Shown: positions 9,413-18,610 of the stretch, piece by piece | How the letters are laid out: every line of letters begins with the position of its first letter | Numbering within the stretch: the stretch's first letter is position 1 | DNA from: Novosphingobium sp. MW5 | GTDB lineage: Bacteria > Pseudomonadota > Alphaproteobacteria > Sphingomonadales > Sphingomonadaceae | Length of the DNA stretch: 64,000 bases | Direction of reading: 5' to 3' | Assembly (NCBI GenBank): GCA_025938935.1 | Contig: JAPCWB010000001.1 | Coordinates: forward strand, 1,116,001-1,180,000 | The notes under the pieces: model-generated | Told to the model about the DNA's origin: nothing | The model's input: only the letters and a program-made list of their open reading frames with translations | The model's database searches: none | Program-made: the position numbers and the translations under genes

Positions 9413-10038
9413 GCGCTTGCTTTCTCTTTGTAGAGCCAGGGCTGGCTGGCGGCCTGTGCGGCCTCGAAACGGTCGATGTCCGCGCCGTAGCCCTCGAGCA
9501 GGACGTCGGTTTCGTCCCATCCCATCAGCATGGCTTGGCGCCGCTCGGCAGGAAGGGAGAACGTGATCGGGGCGAGGCCTTGGGCGGTCAGCGTCATGGC
9601 TTCAAGGTCGGCGGTGAAGGCACGCCCCTCAGCCGCTGCCGCCTGGAGGCGCGCGGCGTCCTCGGCGCTCACCGTGATCGGCAGCACGCCGTTGCGCATG
9701 CAGTTTGAGTGGAAAATCTCGCCGAACGAGGTGGCGATCACCACGCGGATGCCGAAGTCGGCAATGGTCCAGACGGCCTGCTCGCGGCTCGATCCGGACC
9801 CGAAATTGTCCCCGCAGACGAGGAACTTCGCCGCGCGGAATTGCGGCTGGTTGAGAACGAAGCCGGGAAGCTCACCCCCGTCCGCGTCAAAACGCCGATC
9901 GTGGAAGGCGTGGGCGCCAAGGCCCTTCTTCTGGGTCAGCAGCAGGAACCGCGCGGGGAAGATGATATCGGTATCGATATTGTCTTCAGGCATCGCGGCG
10001 GCAGGCCCGGTGACGCGGGTGAACGGTTCGGGCTTCAT
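9409..10038 (-). CDS. leuD: LeuD-type (aconitase-family) hydratase small subunit, copy 1
   Basis: Protein of 209 residues with the swivel-domain signature of 3-isopropylmalate dehydratase small subunits: [14 protein letters not shown] near 20 and [15 protein letters not shown] near 70. Start 10038 overlaps the LeuC stop by four bases (ATGA). With the upstream large subunit it should form a 4Fe-4S hydro-lyase. The name leuD is by family. Because the unit also encodes an amidohydrolase and a hydrolase, and a second LeuCD pair exists at 44216-46179, a catabolic role on an alkyl-maleate or similar (compare 2,3-dimethylmalate dehydratase DmdAB) is more likely than leucine synthesis. That is inference from context. 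Confidence 0.85.
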   Translation of the reverse strand: MKPEPFTRVTGPAAAMPEDNIDTDIIFPARFLLLTQKKGLGAHAFHDRRFDADGGELPGFVLNQPQFRAAKFLVCGDNFGSGSSREQAVWTIADFGIRVVIATSFGEIFHSNCMRNGVLPITVSAEDAARLQAAAAEGRAFTADLEAMTLTAQGLAPITFSLPAERRQAMLMGWDETDVLLEGYGADIDRFEAAQAASQPWLYKEKASA

Positions 10039-11444
10039 TCGGCAAGCTCCCGCACGTCGACAATGTGGCCACTCACCGCAGCGGCGGCGGCCATGGCCGG
10101 GCTCATCAGGTGGGTGCGCCCGCCGGGGCCCTGCCGGCCCTCGAAATTGCGGTTGGAGGTGGAGGCGCAGCGTTCGCCCGGTTTCAGGCGGTCGTCGTTC
10201 ATGGCGACGCACATCGAACAACCCGCGAGCCGCCATTCGAAACCTGCGTCCAGGAACACCCGGTCAAGCCCCTCGGCCTCGGCCTGAGCCTTGGTCGCGG
10301 CAGAGCCGGGGACGACGATGGCTTTCACGCCCTCGGCCACCTTGCGTCCCTGCGCGATGGCGGCGGCGGCGCGCAGGTCTTCGATGCGGCCATTGGTGCA
10401 GGAACCGATGAAGGCGTGAGTGACCGGAGTTCCGGCGATCCGGCCGCCCGGCTCCAGCCCCATATAGGCCAGCGCCTTCTCCGCCTCACGCCGCTCCGCA
10501 CCTTCGCCAAGCGTGGCCGGATCGGGGAGGGCGGCGGTGACGGGACCGGCCTGATGCGGGCTGGTGCCCCAGCTGACCTGCGGGGCGACCTCGGCGATGT
10601 CGATGGTGACAACGCGGTTATATTGCGCGCCCTCGTCCGATCCTAAGGTCCGCCAATAAGCCAGCGCCGCGTCCCAGTCCGCGCCCGTGGGGGCCATGCG
10701 GCGGCCCTTGACGAAGGCAAAGGTCGTCTCGTCCGGCGCGACGAGGCCGATGCGGCTGCCGGCTTCGATGGTCATGTTGCACAGGGTCATGCGCTCGGCC
10801 ATCGACATGGCGCGCACCGCCTCGCCGGTGTATTCCACCGCGTGGCCGACCGCACCATTGGAGCCAATGCGGGCAATCAGCGCGAGCGAAACGTCCTTGG
10901 CCGAGACGAGCGGATGGCGCGCGCCCACCAGCTCGACCTTCATCGTTTTCGCCTTGCCCTGCCGCAGGCACTGGGTGGCCATGACGGTCGCCTGCTCGCT
11001 CGCGCCGATGCCGAATGCCAGCGCGCCGAAAGCGCCGTGGGTGGTGGTGTGGCTGTCCCCGCAGACGATGGTCGTGCCGGGCAGGGTAAAGCCCAGTTCC
11101 GGCCCGATGACATGGACGATGCCCTGATCCGGGCCATCCAGTGCGGCATAGTCGATGCCGAAGTCTGCGACGTTTTCTTCCAATTCGGCCACTTGCGCCC
11201 GGGCGAGTGGGTCGGCGATGCCGCCAGTGCGCGCTCTCGTCGGCACGGCGTGATCGGCGACAGACAAGTGCGTTTCGGGCCGACGCAGCCGCCGTCCCGC
11301 CTCACGCATGGCGACGAAGGCCTGCGGGCTCGACACCTCGTGCAGCAATTGCCGGTCAATATAGAGCAGCGCCTCGCCGCCGGGCAGATCGGCAACGACG
11401 TGGCTGTCCCACAGCTTCTCGTAGAGGGTGCGCGGGCCGGTCAT
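10035..11444 (-). CDS. leuC: LeuC-type (aconitase-family) hydratase large subunit, copy 1
   Basis: About 469 residues, the normal length for bacterial isopropylmalate dehydratase large subunits, starting [13 protein letters not shown]. The iron-sulfur cluster cysteines are in place: one in FIGSCTNGR and two in GCSMCVAMN. Substrate-channel motifs [14 protein letters not shown] and [19 protein letters not shown] are present. Start 11444 is one base after the stop of the upstream hydrolase; an upstream ATG (MVQSK) would overlap that gene. It catalyses reversible hydration/dehydration of a 2- or 3-hydroxy-dicarboxylate. The catabolic setting argues for a specialised paralogue rather than the leucine enzyme. 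Confidence 0.87.
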   Translation of the reverse strand: MTGPRTLYEKLWDSHVVADLPGGEALLYIDRQLLHEVSSPQAFVAMREAGRRLRRPETHLSVADHAVPTRARTGGIADPLARAQVAELEENVADFGIDYAALDGPDQGIVHVIGPELGFTLPGTTIVCGDSHTTTHGAFGALAFGIGASEQATVMATQCLRQGKAKTMKVELVGARHPLVSAKDVSLALIARIGSNGAVGHAVEYTGEAVRAMSMAERMTLCNMTIEAGSRIGLVAPDETTFAFVKGRRMAPTGADWDAALAYWRTLGSDEGAQYNRVVTIDIAEVAPQVSWGTSPHQAGPVTAALPDPATLGEGAERREAEKALAYMGLEPGGRIAGTPVTHAFIGSCTNGRIEDLRAAAAIAQGRKVAEGVKAIVVPGSAATKAQAEAEGLDRVFLDAGFEWRLAGCSMCVAMNDDRLKPGERCASTSNRNFEGRQGPGGRTHLMSPAMAAAAAVSGHIVDVRELAE

Positions 11445-11445
11445 C

Positions 11446-12462
11446 TTACTTTGCACCATGCCACTTGCCATTGGGATCGGGCACGACCGCCTCGACATAG
11501 GTGGTGATCAGGCGGGCGAAGCGGTCGGGCACTTCGAGCGGCGGGTAGTGGCCCACATCGGGCATATAGACCCGCGAGATCTGCGCATTGGCGAGGTAGC
11601 GGGTGATGGCCTGGGCGGCGCTTTCAGGCAGCAGCGGATCGCCGGTACCCCGGGCCAGAAGGACTGGCGCGCGGACCTTGGCCATTTCGATCGCGGCCTG
11701 CTTCCCGTCGCCGATCCGGGCGACCAACGCGATGGGGTGCTTTTCCGGAAGGCGGCGATTGAAGTCGTAATATTCCTCGCGCGTGCGCTGCGAAATGCGC
11801 GCGGGATCGCCCGCGAAATATGCGAGGAATTCATTCCAGAATGTCAGGTTGCGGTACTTGGTCCGCACCGCCTCGGCCTGCGCGTCAAGGAAGCTTTGGG
11901 GTTGGACCAGATGGTCGGTCTTGACCGGGTCGGATGGCGTGTTCGACAGGATCAGCCGTTCGACCAGTTCGGGCCGCTTCGCGGCAAGGTACATGCCCAT
12001 GGTTCCGCCGCTGGACACACCGACGAAGGTCAGCTTCTTTACGCCGAGGCTGTCGATCAGACCTTCGGCAATCTCGACCGGCTGGACGTTGGCCGCGGCT
12101 TCGTCCGTTGTCCCTTCGGACAGGCCATAGCCCGGAATGTCATAGCGGACGATGCGGTAGCGCTTCTTCAGCAGGACAGTGATGCGGTCCCAGGTGCGGA
12201 CCGAGCTTTCCGAGCCATGCACCATGAACAGCACCGGCGCGCCGCGAGGACCTTCGTCCTTGTAATGGATTTCGACGCCCTTGATCGTCATGTAGCGGCT
12301 CTGCGCGTCCTGGTACTTCTTGCGCAGCTGAGCCACCGAAAGGCGCGGAAGCTCGCTTGCCGCCGTGGAGGCGGACGCAGGGGCAGACTGCGCCATGACG
12401 GGCACGGCGGGAAGCGATGCCGCGCCGAGCGCGAGTGCGGCCAAGACCTTGCGAAGTGCCAT
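11446..12462 (-). CDS. Exported alpha/beta hydrolase, classical triad
   Basis: Protein of 338 residues with a signal peptide ([13 protein letters not shown] to about VMAQ). The alpha/beta-hydrolase fold has an HG oxyanion motif (MVHGSESS), nucleophile elbow GVSSGG, acid in GTGDPLLP and base in DVGHYPP, so unlike the GxHTG relatives it has a full triad. Start 12462 is set by the signal peptide and an upstream GGGGAG; an earlier ATG (12510) would add a non-signal leader. First gene of the leftward unit leading to LeuC, LeuD and the amidase, with an operator-like element 79 bases upstream. Likely hydrolyses an ester, amide or C-C bond in the periplasm. Confidence 0.85.
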   Translation of the reverse strand: MALRKVLAALALGAASLPAVPVMAQSAPASASTAASELPRLSVAQLRKKYQDAQSRYMTIKGVEIHYKDEGPRGAPVLFMVHGSESSVRTWDRITVLLKKRYRIVRYDIPGYGLSEGTTDEAAANVQPVEIAEGLIDSLGVKKLTFVGVSSGGTMGMYLAAKRPELVERLILSNTPSDPVKTDHLVQPQSFLDAQAEAVRTKYRNLTFWNEFLAYFAGDPARISQRTREEYYDFNRRLPEKHPIALVARIGDGKQAAIEMAKVRAPVLLARGTGDPLLPESAAQAITRYLANAQISRVYMPDVGHYPPLEVPDRFARLITTYVEAVVPDPNGKWHGAK

Positions 12463-12540
12463 TATGTCCGAGACTCCCCGTGCAAATTCCTTATCCCGGT
12501 TATCGGCCATTTATTGGCGTTTCAAAAGGCTTGCGCTTCT

Positions 12541-12555
12541 ATCCGACAGGTGGTG
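12541..12555. promoter_or_regulatory. Candidate IclR operator (divergent promoter)
   Basis: ATCCGACAGGTGGTG: the left half is identical to the perfect palindrome at 19480 and the right half is degenerate (11 of 15 overall). It lies 79 bases from the hydrolase start (12462) and 101 from the amine oxidase start (12656). Confidence 0.4.
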
Positions 12556-12655
12556 AGCAATGGGCGGTTTGATCGACGCGGGGGGCCGTGCTGGCAAGTG
12601 ATTGCGGCCATCCCGAAGCCTTGCCGTGAACCGGGGAACGAAAGGACTGCCGCTG

Positions 12656-14095
12656 ATGATCGACAGGCGCAATTTCACGCTGGGTGCCGCCGCGCTCGGC
12701 CTTGGCGCGCTCGCCGCCCCGATCGAGGCGAAGGTTCGGCGCAAGCCTGCGAAGATGCTCGATGTGCTGGTGCTTGGCGCGGGCGGTTCGGGCCTGCAGG
12801 CGGCATGGCTGCTGGAACAGCAGGGCCTGAAGGTAAAAGTGCTCGAAGGCCGCAAGCGCGTCGGCGGGCGCATCGCTACCCTGACCGACCAGCCGGGCTA
12901 TCCCGAAATGGGCTTCAATTCGATGGCCGATGGCTATGGCCGGGGCTTCGACGCGGCCGAGCGCGCGGGCGTGGAAATGGTCGAAGTCGGCGCGCGCTAC
13001 CGCTTTGGCAAGCCGCCGATGCTCTGGCTCAACGGCAAGCCGCTGACGCGTGAGGAATGGGCCAAATTCCCCGGCAATCCGTTCCCCGATGCGCTGAAGA
13101 TGACGCTGCCGGGAGAGCTGGTGGCCGTGCTCGTGTCCAAGAACAACCCGCTCGGAGACTGGACCGCGTGGAACGATCCGGCGAACGCGAAGCTCGACAT
13201 TTCATTGCGGGAATTCATGAAGGCGCAGGGGCTTTCGGACGAGGCCATTCGGCTCGGCAACGATGTGTCGCCCTATTACGGCACGACGGCGGCGGATGTT
13301 TCGGCGCTGATGCTCGAATACAACGATGGCTTTGTGAAGGCGCAGTTCGCCGCGGGCCCCCGCTCGATGGCGGTCAAGGGCGGCAACATCAGGCTGGCCG
13401 AGGGTATGGCAAGGCTGCTCAAGGGCGATGTCCTGCTCGGCAAGGAAGTGATCGCCATCACCTCCAGCGCCAGTTCGGCAACGGTCCATTGCCGCGACGG
13501 TTCGCAGTTCACCGCGCGGAAGGTGGTCTGCTCGCTGCCGTTCTCGACCCTGCGCAAGGTCAAGATCCTTCCCGGGCTGAAGGGCGTGCAGGCAGAGGCG
13601 GTGGCGCGGCTGCCATACCAGCCGCTGTCGATGGTCTTCCTCACCGCCACATCGCCCTTCTGGGACGAGGACGGCCTTGCTCCCGGCATGTGGACCGATG
13701 GCATCGCGGGCAACGTCATGGTCCAGCGTTTCGGCTCCACGCCGGACGAGATCACCGGCTTCATCGCGCAGGCGCGCGGCGGCCTTGCGAACCAGTGGGA
13801 CGCGATGGGCAAGGAAGCTGTCTTCGCCGCCGTCACCGGCGCGATTGGGGCCATGCGCCCGGCGGCCAAGGGCAAGCTGCGCGCCGCCGAATTCTTCAGC
13901 TGGAAGAACGAAGGCTTCAATCTGGGCGACTGGGCCTATTTCGGCCCGGGCCACATCTCGAAATACGTCAATCACATGGCCAAACCTGCGGGCCGCATCC
14001 ATTTCTGCGGTGAACACACCGCCACCGGCGCGCGCGGTCTGGAAGGGGCTTTCGAGTCCGCCGAACGCGTCGCCCTCGAAGTTCTGGGAGCCTGA
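12656..14095 (+). CDS. Tat-exported flavin amine oxidase family protein, copy 1
   Basis: Protein of 479 residues. A twin-arginine-type leader (MIDRRNFTLGAAALGLGALAA) is followed by the FAD-binding Rossmann motif (VLVLGAGGSGLQAAWLL, about 37-53), the GRKRVGGRIATL loop typical of amine oxidases, and the C-terminal FAD site (CGEHTATGARGLEGAFESAERVA). This is the monoamine/polyamine/amino-acid oxidase superfamily; members oxidise C-N or desaturate C-C bonds with oxygen or another acceptor. Start 12656 is chosen because it places the RR motif at the N-terminus. First of a five-gene rightward unit. A Tat leader implies the enzyme folds with FAD before export. A paralogue with the same design is at 27210-28693. 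Confidence 0.87.
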   Translation: MIDRRNFTLGAAALGLGALAAPIEAKVRRKPAKMLDVLVLGAGGSGLQAAWLLEQQGLKVKVLEGRKRVGGRIATLTDQPGYPEMGFNSMADGYGRGFDAAERAGVEMVEVGARYRFGKPPMLWLNGKPLTREEWAKFPGNPFPDALKMTLPGELVAVLVSKNNPLGDWTAWNDPANAKLDISLREFMKAQGLSDEAIRLGNDVSPYYGTTAADVSALMLEYNDGFVKAQFAAGPRSMAVKGGNIRLAEGMARLLKGDVLLGKEVIAITSSASSATVHCRDGSQFTARKVVCSLPFSTLRKVKILPGLKGVQAEAVARLPYQPLSMVFLTATSPFWDEDGLAPGMWTDGIAGNVMVQRFGSTPDEITGFIAQARGGLANQWDAMGKEAVFAAVTGAIGAMRPAAKGKLRAAEFFSWKNEGFNLGDWAYFGPGHISKYVNHMAKPAGRIHFCGEHTATGARGLEGAFESAERVALEVLGA

Positions 14096-14097
14096 CT

Positions 14098-15012
14098 TTG
14101 GAATACGATTACATCCCGTTGCCAAAGCGCCAGCCGCTCAAGTGGCCGAACGGCGCGCGCGTTGCCCTGATCCTGACGTTCAACCTCGAGACGTGGGACC
14201 TGACCAAGGACACCGACAAGCCCTATTACGCGGGCGGTCCGGCAATCCTGCCCGATGTGCTGCCCGGCAACACGCCCGATTTCCCGAACTTCACCTGGCG
14301 CGAATATGGCCAGCGGGTGGGCATCTGGCGCCTGTTCGACCTGTTCGACCAGCTTGGCGTCAAGGCCAGCTGCACGACCAATGCCGTCACCTTTGAACGG
14401 CGCGGGGCGATGACCGATGCGGTGCTGGAACGCGGCTGGGAGCTGCTGACGCATAACTGGGAGCAGGGCGAGCTGCTCTCCTCCTTCGCGCATGACCCGG
14501 CCAAGGAGCGCGAGATTGTGCTGGCCAGCCTCAACCAGTTCGAGAAGTACACCGGGCGAAAGTCCAAGGGCTGGCTTTCCTCCTCGCTGCGCGGAACCAT
14601 GCAGACGGCGGACATCCTCGCCGAGCAGGGCTGCACTTTCTACTGCGACATCATGAATGACGATCAGCCCTACCTGCTGCGCACGCCGCACGGGCCGATC
14701 GTTTCGGTGCCCTATTCGAACGAGATCAACGACTTCACCTTCATCACGCGCAAGAACTTCACCACCGACCAGTTCCGCGATGCACTGATCGAGGAACTCG
14801 ACGTGCTCTACGAGGAAGGCGCGACCACCGGCCGGATCATGAACGTCGGTCTGCACCCGCACGTCTCGGGCCGCGCCCACCGCGTGCGGGCGCTGCGCGA
14901 GTTCATCGAACACGCGAAGTCGCTGCCCGGCGTGTGGTGGGCGACGCGCGAGGAAATCGCCGAGTGGTATCTCGCCAATCATGAGAGCCATATTCCGGGA
15001 CAGTTGAAGTGA
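14098..15012 (+). CDS. Polysaccharide-deacetylase-fold protein, imidase/PuuE-like, copy 1
   Basis: Protein of 304 residues of the NodB fold. Starts at TTG 14098, seven bases after GGGAG and two bases after the amine oxidase stop. The canonical TFDDG metal site is replaced by TFNLETW (about 27-33) and the HxxxH motif by THNWEQGE, as in the cytosolic PuuE/cyclic-imide-hydrolase branch that opens cyclic imides or allantoin rather than sugars. A late LHPHVSGRAHR motif is retained. No signal peptide, which fits an intracellular hydrolase. The next gene overlaps its stop. Two relatives are at 58472-59389 and 59386-60258. Imidase activity is an inference from motifs and from the amidase genes in the same island. 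Confidence 0.8.
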   Translation: MEYDYIPLPKRQPLKWPNGARVALILTFNLETWDLTKDTDKPYYAGGPAILPDVLPGNTPDFPNFTWREYGQRVGIWRLFDLFDQLGVKASCTTNAVTFERRGAMTDAVLERGWELLTHNWEQGELLSSFAHDPAKEREIVLASLNQFEKYTGRKSKGWLSSSLRGTMQTADILAEQGCTFYCDIMNDDQPYLLRTPHGPIVSVPYSNEINDFTFITRKNFTTDQFRDALIEELDVLYEEGATTGRIMNVGLHPHVSGRAHRVRALREFIEHAKSLPGVWWATREEIAEWYLANHESHIPGQLK

Positions 15013-16160
15013 GCCGCAGCGAAACCTTCCTGATCGTCGGCGGCGGCATTGCGGGGCTGACCACGGCCTCTGCGCTGGCGCAGCAGGGCTTCAAGGTGAC
15101 CCTGCTCGAGGCCGCGCCCGAATTCGGCGAGATCGGTGCGGGGCTGACGATCACGCCTAACGCGATGAAGGGCCTCGACTTCATCGGTGCCTGTGAACGG
15201 GTCGCCGCCGCCGGGGTGGAGCCAAGCAAGCAGCGCTTCACCCACTGGCAGGACGGGCGCACGCTTGTCTCGATCGACCGCAGTACCCAGCGTGAGAAAT
15301 ATGGCGCACCCTATGTCACCATCCACCGCGCCGACATCCATGAAGAACTGCTCGCCGTGGCGCGGGAATCGGGCGTAGAGCTACGCGCCAACAGCCCGGT
15401 CGTCGCCACCGAAGGCACTACGGCCATCCTCGCCGACGGCACCCGCATCTCCGCCGACTGCCTGATCGGGGCGGACGGGGTGAAGTCGGTTGTCCGCCAG
15501 CGTTTCGGCGGAGAGCCGCCCTATTTCACCGGCCATGTCTGCTGGCGCTGCCTGATCCCGGTGACGCCGGAGGTGCAGGACCTGTCCGACTGGCCGGGCA
15601 TCATCATCGGCCCGGGCGGCATGATCGCGCGCTACAACGTGCGCGGCTCCTCGATCCTCAACCTCGTCTTCTTCCGCCGGCAAGATGGATGGACCGACGA
15701 TGGCTGGACCATCGCTGCCGATCCGGATGAATTGCGCCGAGCCTATGCCGGCTGGTGCGACGATGCCCAGCGGCTGATCGAGGCGGCAGCCGCGCAACCG
15801 ATGTACAAGTGGGCGATCAACGCCCGCCGCCCGATCCCGACCTGGATCGTCGACGGCAACGTCACCCTCGTCGGTGACGCGGCGCATGGCATGACGCCGT
15901 TCCTCGGGCAGGGGGCAACCAGCGCCATCGAGGACGGCATCGTCCTCGCCCGCGCCATGGCGGCCTCGTCCAAGGTTGCCGAAGGGCTCACCCGCTACGA
16001 AAAGGCGCGGCACGAGCGTGCGACCTTCATCCAGCTTGAAAGCAATACCAATGCAGACCGGATGCAGGGACAGGATACCGACCTGTTCGGCATCGAGGGT
16101 ATGAAGGACGAGGAATCGCTCGGCCTGTTCCACTACGATCCCCGGACGGTAGAAGTATGA
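15009..16160 (+). CDS. FAD-dependent monooxygenase (salicylate / 6-hydroxynicotinate hydroxylase type)
   Basis: Protein of 383 residues, group A flavoprotein monooxygenase. N-terminal GGGIAG (about 10-15) for FAD, a GADGVKS motif mid-protein and the second FAD motif LVGDAAHGMTPFLGQGA. NAD(P)H-dependent members hydroxylate or oxidatively decarboxylate aromatic and N-heteroaromatic acids (NahG, NicC). GTG start 15009 overlaps the previous stop (GTGA), and the next gene overlaps by four bases, so it is in the middle of a tightly coupled unit. Most likely performs an early oxygenation of the substrate ring. Exact substrate unknown. Confidence 0.88.
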   Translation: MSRSETFLIVGGGIAGLTTASALAQQGFKVTLLEAAPEFGEIGAGLTITPNAMKGLDFIGACERVAAAGVEPSKQRFTHWQDGRTLVSIDRSTQREKYGAPYVTIHRADIHEELLAVARESGVELRANSPVVATEGTTAILADGTRISADCLIGADGVKSVVRQRFGGEPPYFTGHVCWRCLIPVTPEVQDLSDWPGIIIGPGGMIARYNVRGSSILNLVFFRRQDGWTDDGWTIAADPDELRRAYAGWCDDAQRLIEAAAAQPMYKWAINARRPIPTWIVDGNVTLVGDAAHGMTPFLGQGATSAIEDGIVLARAMAASSKVAEGLTRYEKARHERATFIQLESNTNADRMQGQDTDLFGIEGMKDEESLGLFHYDPRTVEV

Positions 16161-17662
16161 GCGGCCCGGTGCCGTTTGACGGCCACGCAATCGCGCCCGA
16201 AACCGCGGCCTTCCTCGCGGAAAGGCACCAACTGCTGATCGGCGGCGAATGGGTCGACGGCTCGGGTGAAATGGTCTCCACCGATCCCGCCACCGGCCTG
16301 CCCCTCGCCACGTTCGCTACTGGCGGCGAAGCCGAGATCGACCGCGCCGTAGCCGCGGCAAGGGCCGCTTTCGAAGGTCCGTGGCGGCGCATGACCGTGG
16401 CAGACCGCACGGCGCTGCTGTTCAGGCTCGCGCGGATCATGGAGGCCAATTCGCGCCTGCTGACCGAGCTCGACATCGTCGACAACGGCATGCCCTCGTT
16501 TATCGCGGGCCTGACCACGGCAAACTGTGTTGAGATGGTCGACTACTATTCCGGCGCGATCATGCGCATTGCGGGTGAGACGATCGCCCCGCCGCGCCAC
16601 ATCGCCGCCGAGACCGAAGCGCTGACCTATACCCTGCGCGAGCCTGTGGGCGTTGCCGGGCTGATCGTGCCGTGGAACGTGCCGCTCTCCACCGCCATCC
16701 TGAAGCTTGCCCCGGCGCTGGCGGCGGGCTGCACAGTGGTGGTGAAGCCTTCGGAAATGACGCCACTCTCGGCGCTGGCCTTGGGCCGCATGGTGCAGGA
16801 AGCGGGCTTCCCGGCGGGCGTGGTCAACGTGGTCAATGGCCTTGGCGCGGATGCCGGGGCGGCGCTGGCGGCCCATCCGGGGGTGGACAAGATCTCCTTC
16901 ACCGGCTCCACTGCCACTGGCCGCCGGATCGTTCAGGCGGCGCTGGGCAATCTCAAGAAAGTGGCGCTCGAACTGGGCGGCAAATCGCCGGTCGTGGTCA
17001 TGCCCGATGCGGACCTGTCGCTTGCCAATCCCGGTGTCGCGCTCGCGACGTTCTTCCTCCAGGGGCAGAACTGCATGGCCGGCACGCGCATCTTCGCGCA
17101 CGCCGATGTCCATGACGCCCTGCTTGAAGGCGTGGCTGCCTTTGCCGGCATGATGACGCTCGGTCACGGCCTCGATCCGGCGACGCAGCAGGGGCCGATG
17201 ATCTCGGACGCTCATGCGGCGAAGGTGATGGGCTACATTGACGGCGCGCAGGAAGCGGGCGCAACGCTCGTCGCGGGCGGCAGCAAGCTCGACCGGCCGG
17301 GCAACTTCATCCAGCCGACCATCTTTGCCAATTGCACCCGCGACATGGCGGTGATGCGCGAGGAAATATTCGGCCCGGTCATGGCGGTGCAGCGCTTCGA
17401 AACGGGCGACCTGGACGCCATCGCGGCGCTGGCCAACGATACGCCTTATGGCCTCTCCGGCTCGGTCTGGACGCGTGATCTTTCCACCGCGCACCGCCTC
17501 GTCAGCCGTATCCGCGCGGGCCACGTGTCGATCAATTGCCACGGCGGCGTGGGCACAAACATACCCTTCGGCGGCTATGGCCAGTCCGGCTGGGGACGCG
17601 AATTCGGCGAGGCGGGGCTCGATGCCTATCTCGAAACCAAGGCGGTGACCGCCAGACTCTGA
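16157..17662 (+). CDS. Aldehyde dehydrogenase (NAD(P)+), copy 1
   Basis: Protein of 501 residues, standard ALDH superfamily length. Shows the coenzyme site FTGSTATGRR, glutamate motif LELGGKSPVVV and catalytic cysteine in GQNCMAG. It ends with the usual GGYGQSGWGREFG dimer region. ATG at 16157 overlaps the monooxygenase stop. It oxidises an aldehyde to an acid, presumably one made by the amine oxidase or by ring opening in the same unit. A second ALDH of the same subfamily is at 25603-27107. Confidence 0.92.
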   Translation: MSGPVPFDGHAIAPETAAFLAERHQLLIGGEWVDGSGEMVSTDPATGLPLATFATGGEAEIDRAVAAARAAFEGPWRRMTVADRTALLFRLARIMEANSRLLTELDIVDNGMPSFIAGLTTANCVEMVDYYSGAIMRIAGETIAPPRHIAAETEALTYTLREPVGVAGLIVPWNVPLSTAILKLAPALAAGCTVVVKPSEMTPLSALALGRMVQEAGFPAGVVNVVNGLGADAGAALAAHPGVDKISFTGSTATGRRIVQAALGNLKKVALELGGKSPVVVMPDADLSLANPGVALATFFLQGQNCMAGTRIFAHADVHDALLEGVAAFAGMMTLGHGLDPATQQGPMISDAHAAKVMGYIDGAQEAGATLVAGGSKLDRPGNFIQPTIFANCTRDMAVMREEIFGPVMAVQRFETGDLDAIAALANDTPYGLSGSVWTRDLSTAHRLVSRIRAGHVSINCHGGVGTNIPFGGYGQSGWGREFGEAGLDAYLETKAVTARL

Positions 17663-17677
17663 GCAGGGGGAAATGGA

Positions 17678-18580
17678 ATGAGCGACGGACTCGATCGGCG
17701 TTCGGCAATGATGATGGCGCCGGTGGGAATGATGGGTCTTTCGCTGATGGCCGGGGCGGCCGAAGCGGCAGCCGCGTCACCTGCCTCGCGCGCCATCCCT
17801 TCAGATCCCGCCGCCCGCGCCCGGATGCGTGCCCGCATCATCGGATCGACGGCGGGCGAGACGGTCTACATCTTCTACCGGCTCAACATCTATGGCTACG
17901 ACGGCGGCCAGTTGGTGCCGTTCTTCACTATGAATCACTTGTCGGTGAACAAGTGGCAGCAGACCGCGCCCGACCGCTTCGTCACCAAGACGCATGAATG
18001 CGGCGTCTACTGCAAGTTCGACACCGACGAGGTGCTGGAAGAGTGGGAGAACCCTTTCACCCATGAGAAGCGCCGTGTCTGGCAGTTCCTCGGCGGGCCG
18101 TTCGATGTCACGATTGGCCCAGATGGTCTGGTGACCAGGAATGCCGAACTGGCCCCCAAGCCACTACGCATGGAGACCATAGGAAGCACCGTGATCGTGC
18201 CGACCGCCGCATCGATGGCGCGGCCGAGTCCGGTCGATCCGCAGAAGTTCCCCAAGCTCTACGCCGGGCCGACATCCTACTGGGAATCGCAGGCGACCTA
18301 TGCCGCGCCGGCCAAGCAGGCCTTTGACGAGAAGGTGACCTGCGCCGATGCCTTCGCCCATTTCCAGAACATGGGGTCATGGCATCCTTGGCTCGGCATG
18401 GGACAGCGTCCGGGGCGGACCTATGGCAATTCGCACGGCGTCAAGCTGCGTTCGCTCGATGGCATTCCGCTCGCCGCGCGCAAGGGGCTGGAGAAATACA
18501 CGCCCGAAATCTTTGACACAGCGAACTGGACGAAGCAGCGGATGGATATCCTCGAATACCTCGCCAATCCGCAGCTTTAG
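17678..18580 (+). CDS. Tat-exported DUF1838-like protein, copy 1
   Basis: Protein of 300 residues. The leader DRRSAMMMAPVGMMG is a twin-arginine-type signal ending near AEAAAA. The mature part begins IPSDPAARARMRARI, then an aromatic-rich domain (VYIFYRLNIYGYDGG) and WHPWLGMGQRPGRTYGNSHG near the end. Its relative at 41206-42105 begins the same way (IPTDPAAR) and shares the overall layout. I assign it to DUF1838 from the general pattern, with moderate certainty; no function is known for that family. Last gene of the five-gene unit, with a GGGGG ribosome site. Tat export together with the amine oxidase suggests the two act in the same compartment. Confidence 0.6.
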   Translation: MSDGLDRRSAMMMAPVGMMGLSLMAGAAEAAAASPASRAIPSDPAARARMRARIIGSTAGETVYIFYRLNIYGYDGGQLVPFFTMNHLSVNKWQQTAPDRFVTKTHECGVYCKFDTDEVLEEWENPFTHEKRRVWQFLGGPFDVTIGPDGLVTRNAELAPKPLRMETIGSTVIVPTAASMARPSPVDPQKFPKLYAGPTSYWESQATYAAPAKQAFDEKVTCADAFAHFQNMGSWHPWLGMGQRPGRTYGNSHGVKLRSLDGIPLAARKGLEKYTPEIFDTANWTKQRMDILEYLANPQL

Positions 18581-18610
18581 AGCGGTGCGGATTTACCGCA
18601 CACCGCTCTA
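18578..18610. terminator. Hairpin shared by two convergent genes
   Basis: TAGAGCGGTG (18578-18587) pairs perfectly with CACCGCTCTA (18601-18610), with CGG/CCG extending the stem inside. The stop codons of both convergent genes (TAG at 18578-18580 on plus; TAG at 18608-18610 on minus) form the base of the stem. No strong T-run, so terminator activity is likely but not certain. Confidence 0.6.

Noticed and set aside
9409-11444. LeuCD as the leucine biosynthesis enzyme
   Set aside because: Sequence family fits, but no leuA/leuB neighbours, a second LeuCD pair in the same island and coupled amidohydrolase/hydrolase genes make a catabolic role more likely. Not excluded without the rest of the genome.
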